Below are positions 17,796 through 26,118 of a DNA stretch of 64,000 nucleotides, in pieces. Numbering within the stretch: position 1 is the first letter of the stretch; each line of letters begins with the position of its first letter. The translations under genes and the position numbers were made by a program. The stretch comes from Winogradskyella sp. (GTDB lineage Bacteria > Bacteroidota > Bacteroidia > Flavobacteriales > Flavobacteriaceae): contig NZ_JABSSU010000005.1 in NCBI RefSeq assembly GCF_013213835.1, forward strand, positions 269,294 through 333,293, written 5' to 3'. Under the pieces are notes generated by a model, which was given only the letters and a program-made list of their open reading frames with translations, was not told where the DNA came from and ran no database searches.

Positions 17796-17857
17796 CAGTT
17801 ACAGCTCACAGTTTTTAAGGAACTGAACTAACACTGAATACTGAATACTGAATACTG
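17796..17857 (+). repeat. CAGT/ACTG inverted microrepeat tract before arsM
   Basis: The left half holds CAGT at 17796 and 17809 with CAG at 17802. The right half holds ACTG at 17822, 17833, 17840, 17847 and 17854, including three exact tandem copies of ACTGAAT. Because ACTG is the complement of CAGT, the halves can fold on each other. The tract fills most of the 90-base gap before arsM. Confidence 0.7.
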
Positions 17858-17870
17858 ATAACTAAAAAAT

Positions 17871-18839
17871 ATGAGTTACCTAGAAACCACAAAAGACGTA
17901 TATAAAGAAGCAGCCTTAACACCAGATGTTGGGCTATGTTGTACTACTAATCCAATTTGGGAATTACCAGGATTAAAAATCCCAAGAATTATGCAAGAGA
18001 TGAATTACGGATGCGGTAGTACAGTACATGCCAGAGATCTAACCAATAATCCAAAAATGCTCTATGTTGGTGTTGGTGGCGGCATGGAACTGCTGCAATT
18101 TTCGTATTTCAACCGTCAAAAAGGTGGCGTTATTGGCGTTGATGTGGTAGATGAAATGTTAGAAGCTTCACGCAAGAATTTTACAGAAGCCGAAGCACAA
18201 AACGACTGGTTTAAAAGTGAATTTGTTGACCTTAGAAAAGGGGACGCTTTAAACCTTCCTGTTGAAGATAATAGTATCGATGTAGCAGCTCAAAATTGCT
18301 TGTTCAACATTTTTAAAGAAGAAGATTTAAAAAAGGCAATTACCGAAATGTATCGCGTTCTTAAACCTCATGGTCGTTTGGTAATGAGCGACCCAACATG
18401 CGAGCAAGACATGAACGATAATTTAAGAAATGATGAACGACTCAGAGCATTATGTCTTAGTGGAAGTTTACCAATAAAAGATTACGTAAAAATGCTGACC
18501 GACGCAGGGTTCGGCACTATAGAAATTAGAGCACGTAAACCATATCGAATTCTAGATCCTAAAAACTATGACACGGATGAATTAATTTATATAGAATCTA
18601 TTGAAGTAGCCGCAATAAAAGACCCAATGCCTGCAGATGGCCCATGTATATTTACTGGTAAAGCTGCCATTTATTTTGGTGATGAAGATTACTTTGATGA
18701 TAAAGCCGGACATGTTTTATTAAAAAACCAACCTTTAGCGATTTGTGATAAAACTGCAGGTGCATTAGCAAGTTTGGGTAGAGAAGATATATATATTAGC
18801 GAATCTACATTTCATTATGATGGTGGTGGATGCTGTTAA
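17871..18839 (+). CDS. arsM: Arsenosugar biosynthesis arsenite methyltransferase ArsM
   Basis: This 322-residue SAM-dependent methyltransferase has motif I LYVGVGGGME (64-73), an acidic ribose-binding residue in VIGVDVVDEML, and a motif IV-like segment DVAAQNCLFNIF. Cysteines suited to As(III) binding are Cys23-Cys24 (GLCCTT), Cys48 (YGCGS), a Cys in the SDPTCEQD segment, and a terminal GGGCC. It would methylate arsenite to the dimethyl form used by ArsS. The N-terminal region to about residue 55 and the C-terminal extension after residue 230 fit the arsenosugar-linked branch. It stands after a microrepeat gap and is followed at 15 bases by the FkbM gene. Confidence 0.92.
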   Translation: MSYLETTKDVYKEAALTPDVGLCCTTNPIWELPGLKIPRIMQEMNYGCGSTVHARDLTNNPKMLYVGVGGGMELLQFSYFNRQKGGVIGVDVVDEMLEASRKNFTEAEAQNDWFKSEFVDLRKGDALNLPVEDNSIDVAAQNCLFNIFKEEDLKKAITEMYRVLKPHGRLVMSDPTCEQDMNDNLRNDERLRALCLSGSLPIKDYVKMLTDAGFGTIEIRARKPYRILDPKNYDTDELIYIESIEVAAIKDPMPADGPCIFTGKAAIYFGDEDYFDDKAGHVLLKNQPLAICDKTAGALASLGREDIYISESTFHYDGGGCC

Positions 18840-18854
18840 TCCCTAAAAATAATT

Positions 18855-19655
18855 ATGCTTAAAGGTCTACTCAAAACAATAATTCTAAAATTACCTTTTG
18901 GAAGACCTATTGCAGATGCTATTAAAAGGCAATTGCCGAGTTATAAGACATCTATTCCATATTGGATTAAAAAGTACATCCACAATGCTGAAGTTAATGT
19001 GGTTCAGATTGGGGCATTTGATGGTGCTACTGAAGACCATTTATTTGACCTAATTCGGAGAAATAATAAATGGAATGTTCTTTTTGTAGAACCTGTACCG
19101 GAAAGTTTCAAAGCATTAAAACAGAATTATGGTAATGCATCAAGATTCAGTTTTGAAAATGCCGGAATTAATAAAACTGGTGAATCTCAACCCTTTTATA
19201 AAATAAGTGATAAAGCTTTTTTAGATATCGACGATTTATCAATAAGCTATAGGCAAATTAGCTCTTTTTCTTTAGCACATGTAAAAGCACTATCTAAAGA
19301 TGTAATTCCAGAAAATTATATACATAGTATAGATATAAACTGTTTATCACTAAATGACTTATTTAAAAAACATAAAATAGACGCATTAGACCTATTTGTT
19401 ATTGATGCCGAAGGCTACGATTGGGAAATTGTTTCTCAGTTAGACCTCAATTTATATCAACCTAAAGTCATTATTTTTGAAGCTGTAAATCTAAATCAAG
19501 ATGAACTTTCTGAAGCTAAAAACAATTTAGGTAAACTGTACTTCATATTTAAAATGGGTATTAATTATGTGTGTTTCAGAAAAGACATCGTTAAGCAAAA
19601 TGACTATAATCACCTTAACAAATTGAAAGCAATAAGCTTTAATAACGACCATTAG
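18855..19655 (+). CDS. FkbM-type methyltransferase
   Basis: This 266-residue protein has a Rossmann methyltransferase core beginning near residue 47 with VVQIGAFDGATEDH (SAM-binding loop), then LFVEPVPESFKAL, and the FkbM signature IDAEGYDWEIVSQL near residues 182-195. FkbM enzymes O-methylate sugars or small molecules. It lies 15 bases after arsM and 9 before the desaturase-like gene, so it shares their transcript. Methylation of an arsenosugar or its lipid aglycone is a plausible inference. The first 40 residues are basic and hydrophobic and may hold it at the membrane. Confidence 0.82.
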   Translation: MLKGLLKTIILKLPFGRPIADAIKRQLPSYKTSIPYWIKKYIHNAEVNVVQIGAFDGATEDHLFDLIRRNNKWNVLFVEPVPESFKALKQNYGNASRFSFENAGINKTGESQPFYKISDKAFLDIDDLSISYRQISSFSLAHVKALSKDVIPENYIHSIDINCLSLNDLFKKHKIDALDLFVIDAEGYDWEIVSQLDLNLYQPKVIIFEAVNLNQDELSEAKNNLGKLYFIFKMGINYVCFRKDIVKQNDYNHLNKLKAISFNNDH

Positions 19656-19664
19656 CAATAAGAA

Positions 19665-20546
19665 ATGGACAAGTATATAGATATCATAGAAAAATCATAT
19701 TTAGGGTATTGGAATTACCTTAAGCATGAACTTGTTGACGTTAGTCATTGGGATAATTATTTTTACGGTTTAATTGCAATTTCCATAATAGTTTGGTTGC
19801 TTGAAATGGCATTTCCATGGCGTAAAAATCAAGCGATTTTCAGAAAAGACTTTTGGTTAGATACATTCTACATGTTTTTCAATTTCTTCTTATTGAATTT
19901 GATTGTATTAATTGCATTATCAAACACAGCAGCTCAGTTTTTTAATGATATTCTAGGTGTCTTAGGTCTTTCAATTTCAAGTTTTCAATGGTTTGATGTA
20001 GACCAACTTCCAACCGTTTTAGGATTGCTTGTATTCTTTCTAGTATCAGATTTTGTACAATGGAACACACATCGCTTATTGCATCGTGTCCCTTTTTTAT
20101 GGAACTTCCATAAAGTACATCATTCAGTAAAACAAATGGGATTTGCCGCACATTTACGTTACCATTGGATGGAACCTATAGTTTATAAATCCTTACTCTA
20201 TATTCCTATTGCAATTATTGGTGGATTTGATGCTCAAGATGTTGCAATAGTGCACTTTTTCGCTTTAACGGTCGGTCATTTAAACCATGCCAATTTAGGT
20301 TGGGATTACGGCATTCTAAAGTACATTTTTAACAATCCTAAAATGCACATTTGGCATCATGCAAAAGCATTACCAGATAGTGCAAGGTTTGGGATTAATT
20401 TTGGTATTTCTTTGAGTCTTTGGGACTACATTTTTAAAACCGACTATGTACCAAGTAATGGTAGAGATATTGAACTTGGATTTAAAGGTGACGAGGATTT
20501 TCCACAAGATTTTATTAGTCAAGAATTGTATCCATTAAAAAAGTAA
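19665..20546 (+). CDS. Sterol desaturase/fatty acid hydroxylase superfamily membrane enzyme
   Basis: This 293-residue inner-membrane protein has about five hydrophobic segments and the complete di-iron histidine set: His136/His140 (HRLLH), His149/His152/His153 (HKVHH), and His228/His231/His232 (HIWHH), plus further His in VGHLNH. The superfamily hydroxylates or desaturates lipids, or cleaves alkylglycerol ethers, with O2. It sits inside the arsenosugar run. If the products are arsenosugar phospholipids, a lipid-modifying enzyme fits, but no known substrate can be read from sequence. A carotenoid or sterol-like hydroxylase is an alternative. Confidence 0.85.
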   Translation: MDKYIDIIEKSYLGYWNYLKHELVDVSHWDNYFYGLIAISIIVWLLEMAFPWRKNQAIFRKDFWLDTFYMFFNFFLLNLIVLIALSNTAAQFFNDILGVLGLSISSFQWFDVDQLPTVLGLLVFFLVSDFVQWNTHRLLHRVPFLWNFHKVHHSVKQMGFAAHLRYHWMEPIVYKSLLYIPIAIIGGFDAQDVAIVHFFALTVGHLNHANLGWDYGILKYIFNNPKMHIWHHAKALPDSARFGINFGISLSLWDYIFKTDYVPSNGRDIELGFKGDEDFPQDFISQELYPLKK

Positions 20547-20571
20547 GAATACAACTGCATCTCAAATCGTA

Positions 20572-21471
20572 ATGAAACATTTAGGTACCATACTAATTCT
20601 GACTTTTTTGATAGTTTCTTGTTCAAGCTCAAAGAAGGTTTTAGAAGATGCTTCCTTACCACAATCCAACCCAATCTCTGAACCGACTGTATCAGAAGAA
20701 AAGGTACTAACCGACAGTAGTCAACAAACAACTGTTATGCAAAATCAAAAAGAGTTAGAGTCTTTTACTGATGGATATATCACTGATGACAGCATCTCTG
20801 TTTCAATTGAAATTGTAAAACCGATTCAATTATTTGACCATTCAACCTTCAACATTCTTTTGAGCAAACATGTTTCAATAAACGGAAATGTTGATTATGA
20901 AGCTATTAAAAGTGATTGGAAAGCACTTAAAGATTATATTACTCAATTAAGTAACAATTTGCCTAATAATACTTGGACTAAAGAAGAGAAATTGGTGTAT
21001 TGGATCAATACTTACAATGCGCTTACTATAGATTTAATATTACGCCATTACCCATTAAAAAGCATTAAAGACATCAAAGACCCTTGGAAACAACGTTATT
21101 GGAAACTTGGTAATAAATGGTATAATTTAGATGAAATTGAACATCAAATTCTGAGAAAAATGGATGAACCTCGTATTCACTTTGCTATCGTTTGCGCCTC
21201 TTTTTCTTGCCCAAAATTACTTAATGAGGCGTACATTGCTTCAAAACTAGAAACTCAACTTACTGAAGCCACAAAAGGATTCCTCTCTGACGGTGATAGA
21301 AACATTATATCAGAAAAAAGGATTCAATTGTCTAAGATTTTTAAGTGGTTTGCTAAAGATTTTAAACAAGATGGTTCACTTATCGATTTTTTAAATCAGT
21401 ATTCCGAAGTAGAGATTTCAGCTTCTGCTAAAAAGAGCTATTTAGATTATAATTGGTATTTGAATGAATAA
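20572..21471 (+). CDS. DUF547 lipoprotein
   Basis: This 299-residue protein has a lipoprotein signal with lipobox Cys17 (FLIVSCSS), then a Ser/Thr/Glu-rich linker to about residue 90. The DUF547 domain follows: EEKLVYWINTYNALTIDLIL, a Trp-rich segment, YNLDEIEHQILR, and IHFAIVCASFSCPKL with two cysteines. The family is predicted to be a thiol hydrolase-like fold, function unknown. DUF547 genes often accompany arsenosugar genes, as this one does. Its end overlaps the next glycosyltransferase start by 8 bases. It should be anchored to the periplasmic side of a membrane. Confidence 0.88.
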   Translation: MKHLGTILILTFLIVSCSSSKKVLEDASLPQSNPISEPTVSEEKVLTDSSQQTTVMQNQKELESFTDGYITDDSISVSIEIVKPIQLFDHSTFNILLSKHVSINGNVDYEAIKSDWKALKDYITQLSNNLPNNTWTKEEKLVYWINTYNALTIDLILRHYPLKSIKDIKDPWKQRYWKLGNKWYNLDEIEHQILRKMDEPRIHFAIVCASFSCPKLLNEAYIASKLETQLTEATKGFLSDGDRNIISEKRIQLSKIFKWFAKDFKQDGSLIDFLNQYSEVEISASAKKSYLDYNWYLNE

Positions 21472-22207
21472 GATTTCTATTGTCATTCCTGTGCTCAATG
21501 AAGAAGCTACTATTGTCAAGTTATTAAAACACCTCATTGACAATTCATCTTCAGATAATATTGCCGAGATTATGGTGGTTGATGGCGGCAGCACTGATAA
21601 AACAATTGAAATTGTATCTTCTTTTGTGACTTCGAGTGAGTTCTCGATAAAATCACGCTTTAGCGTGACCACTCGAACTGACATTAAGGTACTACATTCA
21701 AAAAAAGGTAGAGCTAAACAAATGAATACTGGTGCTGAAGTTGCAACTGGTAACATCTTATACTTTTTACATGCAGATGCTTTTCCACCAAAAGACTTTG
21801 ACCAACTTATTCTTAATGAAGTAGCAAAAGAAAATCTTGCAGGTTGTTTTAGAATGCAGTTTGACAGTAATCATTGGTGGTTGCGTTTAGCAAGTTGGTT
21901 TACGCAATTCTCGTGGCGACCTTGTCGTGGTGGCGACCAAAGTCAGTTTATAACCAAAGATTTGTTTGAAGCTATTGGTGGTTATGATGAAGATTACATC
22001 ATTTATGAAGATAATATTTTAATTAATGAACTCTACAAACGGAAGCAGTTTGTAGTCATCAACAAAAAGATAAAGACCTCAGCACGCCTTTATAAAAAAC
22101 TTGGTGTTTGGAAATTGCAATATCATTTTCTTCGCATCTACATTATGCGTTGGTTTGGCGCTTCTGCAGATGACATTTACTCTTACTTCAAAAAACATAT
22201 TCCCTAG
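21464..22207 (+). CDS. TIGR04283-family arsenosugar glycosyltransferase (GT2), with in-frame insert
   Basis: This 247-residue GT-A/GT2 enzyme shows SIVIPVLNEEATIVKLL at the N-terminus, MVVDGGSTDKTIEIV (nucleotide-sugar Asp), HADAFPPKDF as the metal-binding DxD-like site, and GGDQSQFITKDLFEAIGGYDE. NCBI links this family to arsenosugar biosynthesis by gene company. Residues 55-73 are encoded by a 57-base palindromic element; without it the sequence would run normally from EIVSSF into IKVLHSKKG. The enzyme may therefore carry a surface loop of foreign origin between strand 2 and the KGRAKQMNTGA helix. It is the last gene of the cluster, and I saw no terminator hairpin behind it. Confidence 0.88.
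   Translation: MNKISIVIPVLNEEATIVKLLKHLIDNSSSDNIAEIMVVDGGSTDKTIEIVSSFVTSSEFSIKSRFSVTTRTDIKVLHSKKGRAKQMNTGAEVATGNILYFLHADAFPPKDFDQLILNEVAKENLAGCFRMQFDSNHWWLRLASWFTQFSWRPCRGGDQSQFITKDLFEAIGGYDEDYIIYEDNILINELYKRKQFVVINKKIKTSARLYKKLGVWKLQYHFLRIYIMRWFGASADDIYSYFKKHIP
21626..21682 (+). repeat. 57-base palindromic element inserted in frame in a glycosyltransferase gene
   Basis: Outer arms GTGACTTCGAGTGA (21626-21639) and CCACTCGAACTGAC (21669-21682) are near inverse complements with TTCGAGTG exact. Inside lies a perfect TCACGC-TTTA-GCGTGA hairpin (21653-21668). The length is exactly 19 codons and it begins on a codon boundary (residue 55), so the host gene stays open. I infer a mobile palindromic repeat like those known inside Rickettsia genes. 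Confidence 0.65.
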
Positions 22208-22299
22208 TATTATTTTTAAATCTGTATGGTGAGTATTTTGATATTGTGGCTCAATTAAGTTTAATATAAAATTAACGAATTTCAATAAAGATATACGTA

Positions 22300-22307
22300 T
22301 ACTTTTG
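22300..22307 (+). promoter_or_regulatory. -7 promoter element TACTTTTG
   Basis: It matches Bacteroidota TAxxTTTG exactly and lies 27 bases before the ATG of the following gene. No good TTTG -33 element is seen at the right distance. Confidence 0.45.
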
Positions 22308-22334
22308 TATGTTAATTTTTAAGGTTTAGACTTA

Positions 22335-23933
22335 ATGAGAACACTAAGTTTCTTTATTTTATTTACAGCTTTTGTATTTCAACTTACCTATTCGCAAACT
22401 TCCGAGCAGCTATTAGCCAAGGTAATTGACATTGAAACATCCTATCCTGTTTCGTTTGCCACAATAAGAATTAAGGATTCAAATAAAGGCGTGATTGCTG
22501 ATTATAATGGTGAGTTTAGACTTCCGATAGGATATAGAAATAAAATAATAATTGTAACTGCCATTGGGTTTGAAACTCGAGAAATCAATATTAAAGAACT
22601 AAAACTAGGTGAATTAAATATTATTAAAATAAACGCACAAATTGAAGCTTTAGATCCGGTATTTATTAGTGCTAGCACAAAAAAAGTTGACACGAAAAAA
22701 CTAATTAAAAAAAGTAGAAAACTATCGGCAAAAGATATTGTTATAAAAGCCATAGCCGAGATTACAAATAATCTAAGCAATCAACCTCATTCCTATATTG
22801 GTTATTATAGAGATTACCAACTGGTACATAATAAATTTCACAACCTAAATGAAGGTATAATTGAAACCTTTGACCAAGGCATTAACACAAACTTCTTAAC
22901 CAATAATTCTAACCAGACTGCAGTTTATAGTTACAATCAAAATAAGAATTTCTCTATAGATTCAACACTTTCTAGTGCTTATGACGGCACAACCAAGTAT
23001 ATTAAATATTCTGAAATTTTACCACGCGGTGGAAATGAGCACACTTTATTAAATATTCATAACCCAATTAGAAACTATAACATAAACACATTTTCTTATG
23101 TTTATAATCTGGAAAAAGATTTCCCAGCACTTCACAAATTCTCTAAGGGTAAAATTATTTTTTTAAACAATGAACCCATAATTATTATAAACATTAAAAA
23201 AATTAAACCACGTGATAATATTGCTTATGGGTTGCGAACTGGCCGTTTAGAAAATAACGAATATGTAAATGGTTCATTATACATATCACTTGTTGATTAT
23301 TCTATTCATAGATTTAATTATCAAGTTCAACCACCTCAATCAAAAGAAGCCTTATTTAATGTTAGCCTCGAATACGCCAAATACAACAACAAAATGTATC
23401 TAAATTACATCACTTTTAATAATTCTTTTGAGATTGCTGAAGATTTTGTTCTTAGAGAAGAGCTCATTGAATATGACCCAAAACAAAAGGCTTTTATTGT
23501 AACATTTAACAATAAAGAAGAGCATCTTGATTTTAGTACCATATCTAGAAGAAACTTTAGTTTTAAAATAGGTAAAAAAAGATTAAAGTCTTTAAAAACT
23601 AAAAAAGTCAGCGATAGAAAGGTTAAGGTTAGCGTAGAAAATTTTGATAAATCCCCAATTGTTTTTAACGAAGATGATAAACGTGATTTATCCTATAAAA
23701 TCACAAGAATTCGTGATTTATCTGGAAGAAAAATATATCAAAGAAGAACTCTAAAAGGGAATCAATTTAGAGAGTTCTTTGTTCAGGAAGTTAATGAGAA
23801 CAAACATATAACTGACGGTTTAGTAGTAATGGATAAAAACCTACCAATGATTGAGTCTACAATTAATGATTTCCCAGAGAAGAACCAATACTGGCTAAAC
23901 TCGCCTTTGATGGATAAAAAATATAGAGATTAA
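22335..23933 (+). CDS. Secreted protein with carboxypeptidase-regulatory-like N-terminal domain
   Basis: This 532-residue protein has a signal peptide (cleavage likely after residue 20, TYSQT), then a CarboxypepD_reg-like/DUF4480-type beta-sandwich (about 25-110: VIDIETSYPVSFATIRIKDS, then IADYNGEFRLP). The rest, 130-532, has no domain I can name and is rich in beta-type patterns, Asn, Lys and Tyr, as in flavobacterial periplasmic or outer-membrane proteins. The N-terminal domain is the one that precedes many TonB-dependent receptors, but no plug or barrel follows. It has its own promoter and is convergent with the phosphatase gene. The function is unknown. Confidence 0.75.
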   Translation: MRTLSFFILFTAFVFQLTYSQTSEQLLAKVIDIETSYPVSFATIRIKDSNKGVIADYNGEFRLPIGYRNKIIIVTAIGFETREINIKELKLGELNIIKINAQIEALDPVFISASTKKVDTKKLIKKSRKLSAKDIVIKAIAEITNNLSNQPHSYIGYYRDYQLVHNKFHNLNEGIIETFDQGINTNFLTNNSNQTAVYSYNQNKNFSIDSTLSSAYDGTTKYIKYSEILPRGGNEHTLLNIHNPIRNYNINTFSYVYNLEKDFPALHKFSKGKIIFLNNEPIIIINIKKIKPRDNIAYGLRTGRLENNEYVNGSLYISLVDYSIHRFNYQVQPPQSKEALFNVSLEYAKYNNKMYLNYITFNNSFEIAEDFVLREELIEYDPKQKAFIVTFNNKEEHLDFSTISRRNFSFKIGKKRLKSLKTKKVSDRKVKVSVENFDKSPIVFNEDDKRDLSYKITRIRDLSGRKIYQRRTLKGNQFREFFVQEVNENKHITDGLVVMDKNLPMIESTINDFPEKNQYWLNSPLMDKKYRD

Positions 23934-23964
23934 AAAGTGATTCTGTTTTACTTAGAAATCAATC

Positions 23965-24693
23965 TTATTTATTCCTACCCTTTTCATTAGGATATAAATC
24001 TGGTAGTATATCACTTTGAAAGATGTCCTTTGTAACAACATCTACAGCAGATAATCTTCCTGTAAAGGCAGCACCCGTATCAATATTCCAAACGTTAGCA
24101 GCATTCATAGGATGCATTACAAAGTAGTTAATTGTTGGTGTATGGCCTATAAAAATTTCACTGTAATGCTTTAATCTACTTGGGTAAAATTTAGACATCT
24201 TTTTCATTTGCTTATCCATAGTCAATGCCATTTCCCAAAGTGTTCTATCAAAATAAAAGCTTTGAATGTTATGCTCTTTTTCTACACCATGCATTGAGGT
24301 AAAACCTGCATGAACAAAGAGTCTGTTTTCTGTATCTATATGATACATTGGCATGGCTTCAAAAAAGTTGAGATGCGCCTTCTTCTCTTCTTCAGTAAAA
24401 CCACTATAACTTTTAATAGTTTCTTTTCCACCATGTTGATACCAAATGTCATTAATATGATCTTCGGCTAGCCAAGTTTCTGCCCAAGCATCATGGTTTC
24501 CTTTTATAAAAACACAATCATTAGTTTTTGACAGCTCTATTAAATATTGAATAACCTGAGCAGATTCGCTCCAACCATCTACATAATCTCCTAAGAAGAC
24601 AAGCTTGTCTTCTGCCACTACTTTAGCACTCTCCAAAACTTGTATAAGTGCTTTTAATCCACCATGAATGTCACCAATTACTAACGTTCGCAT
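23965..24693 (-). CDS. Metallophosphoesterase, PP2A-like Ser/Thr phosphatase type
   Basis: This 242-residue cytoplasmic protein carries the full phosphoesterase signature: GDIHGG (7-12), GDYVDGW (35-41), GNHDAW (65-70), a middle His, and HAGF near residue 126, which bind two metal ions. The order and spacing match the PPP/bis(5'-nucleosyl)-tetraphosphatase branch. Substrates could be phosphoproteins or ApnA nucleotides, and sequence alone does not decide. It is monocistronic, convergent with the preceding gene at a 31-base gap and on the same strand as the Omp85-like gene 72 bases upstream. Confidence 0.88.
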   Translation of the reverse strand: MRTLVIGDIHGGLKALIQVLESAKVVAEDKLVFLGDYVDGWSESAQVIQYLIELSKTNDCVFIKGNHDAWAETWLAEDHINDIWYQHGGKETIKSYSGFTEEEKKAHLNFFEAMPMYHIDTENRLFVHAGFTSMHGVEKEHNIQSFYFDRTLWEMALTMDKQMKKMSKFYPSRLKHYSEIFIGHTPTINYFVMHPMNAANVWNIDTGAAFTGRLSAVDVVTKDIFQSDILPDLYPNEKGRNK

Positions 24694-24765
24694 ACTTTAA
24701 AAATATAATGCAGTAAACATACTGAAATAGGGATAAAATGCTTTTTATAAACTGTTATTAGAAGG

Positions 24766-26043
24766 TTAAAAGTATTGTCCTATTCCAAAGACAATACCAT
24801 TATTTGCTTTTTCACCAAAGCCTAAGCCGTAGTCTATTCTAAAAACAGCATTGAATATGCGCTTGTGAATAAATCTTAGACCCAAGCCAGAATACAAACT
24901 TGCACTATTACCTTCAATTAAATCTGATAATTCACCACCAGGTTCTTGCCAAGTTCCCGCATCTATGAAAGCGTTTCCTTGCAAGGCAAACCAACCTTTC
25001 TCAAACAAAGTATGTCTATATTCTGTATTTAATACAATAGATGCTGTACCTCTATCAACCACATTTCCAACACCTCTAATATTTAATTGATTATCTAATG
25101 CAAATGCTGCAAATGGTGAATTGGTATTTGTTGCATAACCTAATCGTAATCTGTTAGCCCAATTTCCGTTAGATCCAATTCTTTTAAAGTATTCAAAATC
25201 GTTTCTACCAACAAAGAAGTTTTTCAAAAAATCTGTATCACCGCTAGCACCAACTGTTGTATTGAAGGTGAATAAACTTCTAAAACCTTCAACATACTGA
25301 AACTCATTAGTGATATTATTGTACTCGTAATCTCCAACTACAGATACACGGTTTAACTCTAATTGCTCAGGTATTGAAGTCGGCAAACTACCATCTAAAT
25401 AAACATAATCTAAGTTTGCTATGTTAAGTCCAAACTCAAAACGGTTATTAAAATTGTGTTCATAAAACACTCTAAATTCAAAAGCACTGTTACTAGATTT
25501 AAAGTTGATGTCGTCGTTATTTTCAAGAAAAATTGGCTCTTGAAATACATTATTTTGATAATTAAAACCTAATCCCCATTTACGCGTAATCAAATTCGGT
25601 GCTTCCCAAAATAATCCATAAGAATCAAATACATTTCTACTATAAAAACCACCAACAATCTGATTTTGTCCAAACATATTAAAGTCAAAAACTGAAAGTC
25701 TATAAGCTAAATCCTCATTGACATCTTGTGATACATTTAATCCAGGAATAATCGCAAAGTTCTCTACAACTGTATAAGTCACTTTATAATTACCATCATC
25801 TAGCTTTTCTATATTGGATGATGCACTTGCCACTGAAGGTAATAATCTAAATCTCCTTTCGTCTGAAGCTACTCTTATAGTATCAATAGTACTGCCTTCT
25901 TTCACAAAGGCTAGACGCTTAAGAAATTTTGTTCGTGTTCTTTTATTGCCTTCAATCTCAACTTCAGTTACTGTCTCTGCTTCAATAGAAATTATACTAA
26001 ACCTAAGCAAAACAGTAAGTACTATAATGATTCTATTCATCAT
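24766..26043 (-). CDS. Omp85/BamA-TamA family outer-membrane protein with one POTRA
   Basis: This 425-residue protein has a signal peptide (to about residue 22), a single POTRA-like domain (about 24-95, starting VTEVEIEGNKRTRTKFLKRL), and then a barrel of repeated aromatic-ended strands. The segment LNIRGVGNV resembles the L6 (V/I)RGF-type loop of Omp85 proteins, and the last residues GIGQYF end in Phe, as BAM substrates do. Full BamA has five POTRAs, so this is a short relative of the patatin/TpsB/TamA-like kind with unknown cargo. It neighbours a GH113-like lipoprotein upstream and a phosphatase downstream. Confidence 0.85.
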   Translation of the reverse strand: MMNRIIIVLTVLLRFSIISIEAETVTEVEIEGNKRTRTKFLKRLAFVKEGSTIDTIRVASDERRFRLLPSVASASSNIEKLDDGNYKVTYTVVENFAIIPGLNVSQDVNEDLAYRLSVFDFNMFGQNQIVGGFYSRNVFDSYGLFWEAPNLITRKWGLGFNYQNNVFQEPIFLENNDDINFKSSNSAFEFRVFYEHNFNNRFEFGLNIANLDYVYLDGSLPTSIPEQLELNRVSVVGDYEYNNITNEFQYVEGFRSLFTFNTTVGASGDTDFLKNFFVGRNDFEYFKRIGSNGNWANRLRLGYATNTNSPFAAFALDNQLNIRGVGNVVDRGTASIVLNTEYRHTLFEKGWFALQGNAFIDAGTWQEPGGELSDLIEGNSASLYSGLGLRFIHKRIFNAVFRIDYGLGFGEKANNGIVFGIGQYF

Positions 26044-26118
26044 AATTTTGGTTTATCAACTTTACTTTAAATCTTTTAAGCTTTGTCGCAAACCACTTTA
26101 ATACTTACATGGTATATA

